The notes beneath the pieces are model-generated. The model was not told the DNA's origin, ran no database searches, and saw nothing but the letters and a program-made list of their open reading frames with translations. A stretch of 6,953 bases of DNA from Porphyrobacter sp. (GTDB taxonomy: Bacteria; Pseudomonadota; Alphaproteobacteria; Sphingomonadales; Sphingomonadaceae). This document shows positions 1 to 6,953 of this stretch, piece by piece. Position 1 is the first letter of the stretch. The number at the start of each line of letters is the position of its first letter. A program made the translations under genes and the position numbers. The stretch spans positions 1 through 6,953 of the forward strand of contig JAKFWB010000103.1 in the NCBI GenBank assembly GCA_021732945.1. Direction: 5' to 3'.

Positions 1-1699
<1,699 letters not shown>

Positions 1700-1710
1700 T
1701 CACGGAATCA

Positions 1711-1998
1711 TCAGCCGATGATCCCCATGATGTCGCTTTCCTTCATTATCAGCAGGTCTTCCCCGTCGATCTTGACTTCGGTGCCCGACCACTTGCCGAA
1801 CAAGACGCGGTCGCCGACCTTGACGTCGAGCGCGATGCGATCACCGTCGTCGTCACGGTTGCCTTCGCCAACGGCAATGACTTCGCCTTCGCTCGGCTTT
1901 TCCTGCGCACTATCGGGGATGATGATGCCGCCAGCGGTCTTCTGGTCGGCTTCGATGCGACGGACCACAACGCGGTCGTGCAGCGGACGAAATGCCAT
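1711..1998 (-). CDS. groES: Co-chaperonin GroES (Hsp10)
   Basis: GroES forms the seven-subunit lid of the GroEL chamber in the cytoplasm. The protein has 95 residues, the usual family length, starting [18 protein letters not shown]. The mobile loop is [21 protein letters not shown] (about residues 20-40), with the hydrophobic IIIP contact to GroEL. The roof and barrel region includes [20 protein letters not shown], and the end is [10 protein letters not shown] longer in-frame start at 2058 is possible, but it would lie within the CIRCE operator and add 20 residues absent from the family. The ATG at 1998-1996 is preceded by AAGGAAAGG (complement of 2007-2015) at good spacing, which decides the start. 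It is the first gene of the groES-groEL operon, preceded by CIRCE and a promoter. Its stop is 12 bases from the nearer REP-like hairpin. Confidence 0.98.
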   Translation of the reverse strand: MAFRPLHDRVVVRRIEADQKTAGGIIIPDSAQEKPSEGEVIAVGEGNRDDDGDRIALDVKVGDRVLFGKWSGTEVKIDGEDLLIMKESDIMGIIG

Positions 1999-2031
1999 AA
2001 TGATGACCTTTCCTTGAGTGAATGGGGTGTC

Positions 2032-2058
2032 TTGGCACTCTCCCTCTGAGAGTGCCAA
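2032..2058. promoter_or_regulatory. CIRCE operator (HrcA binding site)
   Basis: A perfect 9-9-9 inverted repeat is present: TTGGCACTC at 2032-2040, nine spacer bases, then GAGTGCCAA at 2050-2058. It differs from the classical CIRCE arm (TTAGCACTC) at one position, and this G form is familiar in alphaproteobacterial groESL operons. CIRCE is the operator of the heat-shock repressor HrcA, whose activity depends on GroEL, giving feedback control. It lies 33 bases before the groES start and just downstream of the predicted transcription start, so it would also be in the mRNA leader as a hairpin. hrcA itself is not in the window. Confidence 0.95.
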
Positions 2059-2067
2059 CGAAAGCGC

Positions 2068-2096
2068 AGATGGTTGTGGCGGGCGGATGAGTCAAG
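2068..2096 (-). promoter_or_regulatory. Predicted groESL promoter (RpoD/RpoH-like)
   Basis: On the minus strand CTTGACT (complement of 2090-2096) gives a strong -35 TTGACT. ACCATCT (complement of 2068-2074) follows 18 bases after the CTTG. This fits the alphaproteobacterial heat-shock sigma (RpoH) pattern CTTG-N17/18-CYTATNT at CTTG and at five of the seven -10 positions, counting the free N. As a housekeeping -10, CATCTG at 17-base spacing is poor. Transcription would begin near 2060, immediately before CIRCE, the usual geometry. An AT-rich stretch at 2107-2118 falls about 50 bases upstream of that start, where an UP element would act. This is inference from pattern and position. Confidence 0.6.
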
Positions 2097-2187
2097 CCGG
2101 AAAGGGCATAAAAATTTTGGGTGCTGGCCGAAGCTCTGATAAGGCTGATTCGGGATTATGGACGGGGTGCTCCGCTTCAGGAGCGAT

Positions 2188-2194
2188 GGGAGGA
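2188..2194 (+). promoter_or_regulatory. Strong ribosome-binding site setting the start at 2199
   Basis: GGGAGGA lies four bases before the ATG at 2199. It is the best Shine-Dalgarno match in the window. It favours this start over the in-frame GTG at 2121, which has no such site and would add 26 residues with no resemblance to the DUF2853-type N-terminus. Confidence 0.8.
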
Positions 2195-2198
2195 CAAT

Positions 2199-3317
2199 AT
2201 GGCAGACGAAAAGGCGCCCACCGATTGGGCAGCTGATGTGAAGCGCTATGTGCCGGATGCTGATGACCGCGTGATTGCCAAGATCGTAAGCTATTGCGGG
2301 ATCGCGCTGCGGACCCGCGATGCGTCGATGGTGTCTTTCACCGACACAACCGAAACCGACCGGGTGCGTGAGAATTTCTGCAAGAAAAAACTGGCGCTGG
2401 AAGATGCCGATGATGTGATCGATGCGGCAATCGCCAAGGTGGGCGAGCGGATGAGCGACACCAATTATCGCAAACGCGTGACGGTTTATTATCTGCTTGC
2501 CGAACAGTTCGGCAAACTCGAGCTGTTTGGCGGAGCCGGCACAGCGTCAGCCGGGTCTGTGGCTGGGGCTGCTGCTGTGGCCACCGCCGCTGCCGCGACG
2601 GTCGTGCCGATTGCACCACTGGCGGCGGCGACCCCGGCAACGCCTGCGACCCCCGCCCCGGTTGCGGCGACGGAGGTGGCCGCTGCCGCTCCTGCCGTGC
2701 AGGCAAGCGCTACTGCGCTCCCTCCCGGAACGCGCGGGGTTTACACGCTGCGCTCAACTGCCCCGGCGGGGATACCGGGCGGATCGGGCGGCGGCTTCAT
2801 GGGATTGGCAGCCGTCATGTTTGGCGGCGCGGCGGCGGTCATGATCTTTGCAGCTATCGCAGGCAGTTACATTGGTGGGACTTTCGATGCCGAAGCGCCG
2901 CCGCCTGCTGCCCCTGCTGCCCCAGCCGTCCCGGCTGAGCCTGCCGCCGCGGCCATTCCTGATGGCGCAGGCATCGTGTCCGAAGTGGTCGAAGGGCGGC
3001 CCAAGGTCTCCGTGTTCTTCGATGTCGGCAAGAACGAGATTGCGCCGGAATTCGCAGCGGCTGTCGCTCCGATCAAGGCGTGGCTCGATGCCCATCCGGC
3101 TGACCGCGTGCAGTTGAGCGGGTTCACCGACCCGACCGGCAATGCCGCCGCCAATGCCGAACTGGCCAAGCGTCGCGCACAGGCGGTTGCCGCTGCACTG
3201 ACCGAGCAGGGCGTGGCGGCCGATCGGATGGATCTGGTCAAACCGGCCGATTCTTCCGACGAGGCGGTCGACCTTGCCGGAGCGCGCAGGGTGGAAATCA
3301 CCGTCACGCCCGGCTAG
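2199..3317 (+). CDS. DUF2853-like / OmpA-domain inner-membrane fusion protein
   Basis: The protein has 372 residues. Residues about 7-108 (from TDWAADVKRYVPDADD through ETDRVRENF to VTVYYLLAEQFGKL) resemble the DUF2853 family, normally a small stand-alone protein of unknown function. Residues 111-199 are an Ala/Pro/Thr-rich linker, about 200-222 (FMGLAAVMFGG...) a single membrane segment, and 231-252 a second Pro/Ala linker. Residues about 265-370 form an OmpA C-terminal domain. Its peptidoglycan motif reads N319-x2-L322-A-x2-R326-A-x2-V330, with D311 spaced 15 from R326 as in OmpA D271/R286. There is no signal peptide. With positive charge before and acidic residues after the segment, the DUF domain is probably cytoplasmic and the OmpA domain periplasmic, linking inner membrane to cell wall. 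It is transcribed divergently from groES and followed by a terminator. The function is unknown; topology and wall binding are inference from the domains. Confidence 0.9.
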   Translation: MADEKAPTDWAADVKRYVPDADDRVIAKIVSYCGIALRTRDASMVSFTDTTETDRVRENFCKKKLALEDADDVIDAAIAKVGERMSDTNYRKRVTVYYLLAEQFGKLELFGGAGTASAGSVAGAAAVATAAAATVVPIAPLAAATPATPATPAPVAATEVAAAAPAVQASATALPPGTRGVYTLRSTAPAGIPGGSGGGFMGLAAVMFGGAAAVMIFAAIAGSYIGGTFDAEAPPPAAPAAPAVPAEPAAAAIPDGAGIVSEVVEGRPKVSVFFDVGKNEIAPEFAAAVAPIKAWLDAHPADRVQLSGFTDPTGNAAANAELAKRRAQAVAAALTEQGVAADRMDLVKPADSSDEAVDLAGARRVEITVTPG

Positions 3318-3331
3318 GCACAGGGGGCATT

Positions 3332-3364
3332 GCGGGGCGGACCTTGTGCCGCCCCGCCACTTTT
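3332..3364 (+). terminator. Intrinsic-terminator-like hairpin after the OmpA-fusion gene
   Basis: A perfect 9-bp GC stem is formed by GCGGGGCGG (3332-3340) and CCGCCCCGC (3349-3357), with loop ACCTTGTG. It is followed three bases later by TTTT (3361-3364), a short T-tract. It starts 14 bases after the stop codon. GGCACA at 3317-3322 could instead pair with TGTGCC at 3345-3350 and disrupt the stem, so a competing fold exists. Confidence 0.7.
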
Positions 3365-3377
3365 CTCCCCGATGTGA

Positions 3378-4247
3378 GTGCCTGTGACCTCTCCTGCATC
3401 TAAATTGCACCCCAATATTGCCGCCAGGCTGAGCGACGAGATCAATGTCGCGGCTGAGGCTTGGCTGTGGCTCAAGACCAATCTTGCCTATCTGACCGGC
3501 GCGCTCGCAGTGTTGGTGATCGGCGTGATCCTCGCGCGGCTGTTGTCGCGCTGGGCCGACCGCGCGCTGACCAACGCCACTCATATCGAGCCGACGGTCG
3601 CCAGATTCCTCAGCAATATCATCAAATACGCGCTGTGGGTGGTTGTCGCGATCACGGTGCTCACCCAGTTCGGGGTGCAGACCACCAGCATCATTGCAGC
3701 ACTTGGCGGCTTGGCGCTGGCAGTTGGCCTGGCGCTGCAAGGCACGCTCAGCAACGTCGCGGCGGGCGTGATGATCCTGATCCAGCGCCCGTTCCGCGTG
3801 GGGGAGTACATCACGGCAGGAACCGTTGCGGGCACTGTGCAGGGGATCGGGCTGTTCACCACTGAGGTGCTCCAGCTTGATGGGCTTTATGTGATGGTCC
3901 CCAATAATGAGCTGTGGAACAAACCGGTTGTGAATTACTCGCGCATGCCGACCCGGAGGTTCGAATTGCTGGTCGGGATCGGTTATCACGATGATCTGCG
4001 CCTCGCCTGCGCCGCGATGCTGGACTTGGCGCGCGCCGACACGCGGGTGCTGGCTGAGCCCGAGCCGATCGCTTTTGTTGCATCGCTGGCAGACAACGCC
4101 GTGCGCGTCGGCCTTCGGGTGTGGTGCAACAGTGGGGACTATCTCAAGCTGTCATGGGCACTCCACGAAGCGGTGAAGCTCAAGTTCGACGAATTGGGTC
4201 TGACGATCCCTGCCGTCGCCGCCGCTGCGCTCACAGCGCCGCGTTAG
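3378..4247 (+). CDS. mscS: Small-conductance mechanosensitive channel, MscS family
   Basis: This is a membrane-tension-gated channel that releases solutes on osmotic downshock and acts as a heptamer in the inner membrane. The protein has 289 residues, close to E. coli MscS (286). Predicted membrane segments are about 36-56, 77-98 and 105-137. The pore helix reads GLALAVGLALQGTLSNVAAG, with L114 and L118 at the positions of the E. coli gate residues L105 and L109. The beta domain follows: RPFRVGEYI (137-145), VPNNELWNKPVVNYSRMPTRR (174-194) and RVWCNSGD (247-254). The usual P-[FY]-P-Q ending is replaced by IPAVAAAALTAPR, with no frameshift evident. An in-frame stop at 3375 means the gene cannot begin earlier than GTG 3378; GTG 3384 is an alternative. 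Neither has a clear ribosome-binding site, and only 13 bases separate the first from the terminator T-run. The 3' end overlaps the convergent MATE gene by 4 bases. Confidence 0.95.
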   Translation: MPVTSPASKLHPNIAARLSDEINVAAEAWLWLKTNLAYLTGALAVLVIGVILARLLSRWADRALTNATHIEPTVARFLSNIIKYALWVVVAITVLTQFGVQTTSIIAALGGLALAVGLALQGTLSNVAAGVMILIQRPFRVGEYITAGTVAGTVQGIGLFTTEVLQLDGLYVMVPNNELWNKPVVNYSRMPTRRFELLVGIGYHDDLRLACAAMLDLARADTRVLAEPEPIAFVASLADNAVRVGLRVWCNSGDYLKLSWALHEAVKLKFDELGLTIPAVAAAALTAPR

Positions 4248-5626
4248 CCCGCCAGCCCCAGCGCATCGCGCCGACTCCAGCGCCACAGCAATCCGGTCGC
4301 GGCAAAGAACAGCCCCGTGGCCAGCCCGATCCACACCCCTGCCCCTTCAAGCGGGGTGAAAAAGCCGAGCCAGATGGCCATGCCGAAGCCCGGCACCCAA
4401 TAGCTGAAGATCGCAATCCACATCGGCACGCGCGTGTCCTGCAACCCGCGCAGCGCGCCAGCCGCCACGGCTTGCACCCCATCGGCCAGCTGGAAGATCG
4501 CCGCCCACATCAGATATTGCAGCGCAAAGGCGATCAGCGCGGCGTTGGCGGGCGCGTCGGGATCGGTATAGACCCGCAGCAAGGCGGTCGGCACCAGCAG
4601 CATCGCGAGCGCGGTGGTGAACATGAAGCCCGTGCCAATCGCAATCGCCACCCAACCCGCGCGCCCTGCGGCGACCCGGTCACCTGCGCCGTGGTGGTAG
4701 CCCACCCGGATCGTCGCCGCCTGCGCGGTGCCGAACGGGATCTGGAATGCCAGCGCCGCCAGATTGAGTGCCAGCGTGTGCGCGGCCAGTTCCGTCTCGC
4801 CAATCCGGCCCATCAGCAGCGCCGCGCCGCTGAACAGTCCGGCCTCCGCCAGCACGGTCAGCGCAATCGGCGTGCCGATCATCATGATCTGTCTAAGCCG
4901 CGACCATTCCGGTCGCCACCACCGCCCGAAGATGCGATAGCGGCGCAAGGTGCGGTCGCGCTGGATCACCACGACATAGGCGACCAGCATAGCCAGCGCG
5001 GTGATGACGCTCGACAGGGCAGACCCCATCAGGCCCAGTGCAGGCAGGCCGAGATTGCCGAACACCAGCGCCCAGTTGCCGATCAGGTTGGTGCCGAGCG
5101 CCAGCAGCGTGATCGCAGTCGCATAGCCCGGCTTGCCGAGCGCGGCGACAAAGGTGCGGAACACGCCCGCAAACACCATCGGGATCATCGCCCAGGCAAG
5201 CAGCGCGAGGAAATCGCCCGCCAGCGCGGCAATTGCCGGATCCTGCCCACTCGCCAGCAGCAGCGCCTCGCCGCCCAAGCACAGCGCAATGCAGATCAGG
5301 CCAAAGCCCACCGCGACCCACATCCCCATCCGCACCGTGCGGCGAATGTCGCGCACCGAATGGAGCCGCCGTCCGCGCTCGGCCGCGATCAGCGGAGCGC
5401 AGGCACCGACCAGCCCGGTCATCGCCCAGACGGTCAGCCCAAAGATGGCGATGGCGAGGCTTGATGCTGCGAGCGGCTGATCGCCGAGCCGGGCGATAAA
5501 GATCACATCGACCGCATGGATCAGCATCTGGAGCAGATTGGTCGCCGCCAGTGGCACGGCGAGGCCTAGCGTCGCACGCAGTTCCTGCCCCCAGCTGGGT
5601 GTTTGAAAAGAGGTGCTTTGCTGCAT
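4244..5626 (-). CDS. MATE family efflux transporter (NorM-type)
   Basis: This is a cation/drug antiporter of the multidrug and toxic compound extrusion family in the inner membrane. The protein has 460 residues, the normal size, with about twelve hydrophobic segments in two homologous halves. The first half opens LGLAVPLAATNLLQMLIHAVD. Three acidic residues align with the functional acids of Vibrio NorM: D40 (D36), E261 in VLAEAGLF (E255) and D382 in FQLADGVQAVAAGALRG (D371), so it looks competent for ion coupling. The ATG at 5626-5624 has no clear ribosome-binding site. The frame upstream runs to a stop near 5660 with no other start, so this start stands. The stop overlaps the stop of the convergent channel gene. 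Substrate cannot be predicted; NorM relatives export cationic dyes and fluoroquinolones. Confidence 0.96.
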   Translation of the reverse strand: MQQSTSFQTPSWGQELRATLGLAVPLAATNLLQMLIHAVDVIFIARLGDQPLAASSLAIAIFGLTVWAMTGLVGACAPLIAAERGRRLHSVRDIRRTVRMGMWVAVGFGLICIALCLGGEALLLASGQDPAIAALAGDFLALLAWAMIPMVFAGVFRTFVAALGKPGYATAITLLALGTNLIGNWALVFGNLGLPALGLMGSALSSVITALAMLVAYVVVIQRDRTLRRYRIFGRWWRPEWSRLRQIMMIGTPIALTVLAEAGLFSGAALLMGRIGETELAAHTLALNLAALAFQIPFGTAQAATIRVGYHHGAGDRVAAGRAGWVAIAIGTGFMFTTALAMLLVPTALLRVYTDPDAPANAALIAFALQYLMWAAIFQLADGVQAVAAGALRGLQDTRVPMWIAIFSYWVPGFGMAIWLGFFTPLEGAGVWIGLATGLFFAATGLLWRWSRRDALGLAG

Positions 5627-5664
5627 GGCAGGGTTTTGTCCGGTGGCCGGGTCGGTACGCTACC

Positions 5665-5676
5665 CGCCAGCTGGCG
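5665..5676. repeat. Perfect 12-base palindrome upstream of the MATE gene
   Basis: CGCCAGCTGGCG is a perfect palindrome 38 bases before the exporter start, in the leader or promoter region of that gene. It could be a repressor operator, as TetR- or MarR-type sites often sit here, but no regulator gene is visible nearby. In DNA this GC-rich, a 12-base palindrome may also be chance. No convincing -35/-10 pair was found on the minus strand between 5640 and 5760. Confidence 0.3.
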
Positions 5677-5804
5677 AGCCGGTCCGAATAGGCGCACGGG
5701 TCGGCCAAGGAAAGTGCGATTGCGTTGCTGCGGTGGATAGTCGGCCTTGTCGGTCTTGCAATGCCGCCTCGAGTGGATCCCGGCAGCGAAATGACCTTCC
5801 CTTA

Positions 5805-5839
5805 CGGAATTGCAGGAATCCGCGGATTCCGCTTTTCCG
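5805..5839. repeat. Nested dyad with perfect 16-base palindrome before the Ala/Pro-rich gene
   Basis: GGAATCCGCGGATTCC at 5815-5830 is a perfect palindrome. It is flanked by CGGAA (5805-5809) and TTCCG (5835-5839), which extend the dyad, and CGGAAT at 5805 is mirrored by ATTCCG at 5826. It ends 42 bases before the GTG at 5882, so it is placed like an operator for that gene. It has no T-run and is not a terminator. The remainder of the 255-base spacer holds no recognisable gene or RNA. Confidence 0.45.
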
Positions 5840-5881
5840 AATCGGTTGGCGGGCACATAGTGCGACCGCTTGGGGGCAATT

Positions 5882-6953
5882 GTGACACGCAGCAGACAGA
5901 CAGATCAGGCTGATAGCGGCGGCGCTGCGCGCGTTGGCACGCTAGGTCGGCTGTTGCTGACCCGCGGTTTGCCCGGCAGCGTGGCAGTGATTGCGGCGCT
6001 AACGGTGCCCGAATTCTCGGTCGGGGCTGGTGATCTGGGCGGGGCCAAGGGCCGCGAAAAGCCGCTTGAACCATCGGCTGGCGCGCGGCAAGCCCCAGGC
6101 AAGCTGATACCAAATGCGGCAAAGGCGCCGCTCGCCGGCGTGCGTTACGGCACCTTGTTCGATATCAGTTCCGGGGTGACGACACCCGCCACGCCAGCGC
6201 GCATCGCAGATGTCACTCTGCGATCCTTCAATGCGGATGGTTTGATGCCCGCGCTTGTTGGTATGTCCGCGACACGGCCTGGCTTGGAGCGGTCCGACAC
6301 CCGCCGCGCTGCTGCTGCGGCGAGATCGGGGCTTGATCAGGCCGCCGCCTACGCTGCGACCGTGCTTGAGGCTCAGGACTTGGTGCCAGGACGGCGGGTT
6401 GAGACAGCGCTGGCGGCCGCAGCCAAGCCGCTTGCGCCACCCGCATCAAAGCCTTCGCTCACCACAGCGGCGATCTACGCTGCTGCGGCTCTCGAGAAGT
6501 TCGCTAAGCCAGCGACGCTGCGGCCTGAAGTGACGTTTAAGCACGAAGGCGAACCGGTGGCGCTTGCTGAGCCTGCACTGCCAGAAATTATCGATGCGCC
6601 CGTGGCCTTTGCCGCGTCTGTGCCGGAAGCGCTTGCTGCTGCACCCGGATTGGCTGACGAAGGCGAGCGTGAGGCTGCGCTGGTCTCGCCTCCGGCTGCT
6701 ACGCAGACCATCGCTGAACTAGCCTCGCTTGCTGCGCCAGTGACGTCCGCTGTGTCGCAGGTTGTGCCGCAGCCCGCACCAGCTGGGCTTGGCGAACCGA
6801 GGGCGCTTGCCGCCGCTCCGGCACCGCTGCCCGCTGCCGCCGCCCTCGTTGCGTCGCGGCCTGCCCCGCCAGCGGCTGCGCTTGCACCGCTGCCAAAGCC
6901 GACGTTCGCCGCGCCGCCTCTCGGCATCGGCAAAAGCGGCCCTCAGGCGTTTG
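5882..6953 (+). CDS. Uncharacterised Ala/Pro-rich protein, 3' end cut by window edge
   Basis: The frame is open from just after a TAG at 5858 to the window end; from GTG 5882 this gives 357 full codons without a stop. The GTG follows GGGGG (5872-5876) at five-base spacing, a modest ribosome-binding site; TTG 5870 is an alternative. The protein begins VTRSRQTDQADSGG, then has a moderately hydrophobic stretch at about 24-43 (LLLTRGLPGSVAVIAALTVP) that could be a weak signal or membrane anchor. A more ordinary region (VRYGTLFDISSGVTTPATPA, then LRSFNADGLMP) precedes a long low-complexity part rich in Ala, Pro, Leu and Val with many GCT and CCG codons. YAATVLE and YAAAALE recur 42 codons apart. 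I do not recognise a family. The composition suggests an extended envelope or surface linker. Codon third positions look less GC-biased than in the neighbours, consistent with a fast-evolving protein. Any functional domain may lie beyond the edge. Confidence 0.65.
   Translation, partial: MTRSRQTDQADSGGAARVGTLGRLLLTRGLPGSVAVIAALTVPEFSVGAGDLGGAKGREKPLEPSAGARQAPGKLIPNAAKAPLAGVRYGTLFDISSGVTTPATPARIADVTLRSFNADGLMPALVGMSATRPGLERSDTRRAAAAARSGLDQAAAYAATVLEAQDLVPGRRVETALAAAAKPLAPPASKPSLTTAAIYAAAALEKFAKPATLRPEVTFKHEGEPVALAEPALPEIIDAPVAFAASVPEALAAAPGLADEGEREAALVSPPAATQTIAELASLAAPVTSAVSQVVPQPAPAGLGEPRALAAAPAPLPAAAALVASRPAPPAAALAPLPKPTFAAPPLGIGKSGPQAF

Noticed and set aside
2117..2145. Candidate promoter TTGGGT-N17-TAAGGC for the OmpA-fusion gene
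   Set aside because: The -10 matches too few consensus positions. A promoter must lie in 2097-2187, but I cannot place it from sequence alone.
2754..3989. Minus-strand open frame of 411 codons crossing the OmpA-fusion and mscS genes
   Set aside because: It spans two well-supported genes and their terminator on the opposite strand. Its product is Arg/His/Gly-rich with no family resemblance, as expected from the antisense of GC-rich coding DNA.
4121..5464. Plus-strand open frame of 447 codons antisense to the MATE gene
   Set aside because: The product is rich in Arg, Gln, His and Pro with no hydrophobic or domain structure, and the opposite strand encodes a complete MATE transporter with its key residues. 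It is an antisense shadow.
5725..5913. Small plus-strand frame of 62 codons in the spacer
   Set aside because: It has no ribosome-binding site, overlaps the better-supported start at 5882 and has no recognisable sequence features.
6475..6933. Minus-strand Ala/Gly/Ser-rich frame opposite the unknown gene
   Set aside because: The complement of Ala-rich GCN codons gives such low-complexity frames automatically. The plus frame is longer, has a start with a ribosome-binding site and stays open to the window end.

Overview
The window looks like a chromosomal piece of a GC-rich alphaproteobacterium, most likely Sphingomonadales (an Erythrobacter/Sphingomonas-like lineage). This rests on alphaproteobacterial-style GroEL/GroES, a CIRCE operator in the TTGGCACTC form, hairpin repeats of the GCGAAGGCGGG type that I associate with sphingomonads, and a DUF2853-like domain. 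The taxonomic call is inference from these features; no database was searched.

Layout: the left quarter is the chaperonin operon, read leftward: groES (1711-1998) then groEL (1612 to beyond position 1). It has one promoter region and one CIRCE operator upstream (2032-2096). A pair of inverted REP-like hairpins sits in the groES-groEL spacer. Divergent from it, a rightward gene (2199-3317) encodes an unusual protein: a DUF2853-like N-terminal domain, an Ala/Pro-rich linker, one membrane segment and an OmpA-type peptidoglycan-binding domain. A hairpin terminator follows, then a rightward MscS-type mechanosensitive channel (3378-4247). The channel gene ends tail-to-tail, with a 4-base overlap, on a leftward MATE/NorM-type multidrug exporter (4244-5626). 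A 255-base spacer (5627-5881) with two perfect palindromes separates the exporter from a rightward open frame, 5882 to the window end, encoding an unrecognised Ala/Pro-rich protein that is cut by the edge.

Functionally the window joins a heat-shock protein-folding operon, probably under HrcA repression and possibly RpoH activation, to a set of cell-envelope genes: an inner-membrane protein that may tether to peptidoglycan, an osmotic safety valve and an efflux pump. Nothing shows that these envelope genes form one pathway. No tRNA, rRNA, CRISPR array, transposase or phage gene was seen. Most of the window is ordinary conserved chromosome. The points most worth a second look are the REP pair inside the groESL operon, the DUF2853-OmpA fusion, and the uncharacterised Ala/Pro-rich frame with the dyad in front of it.
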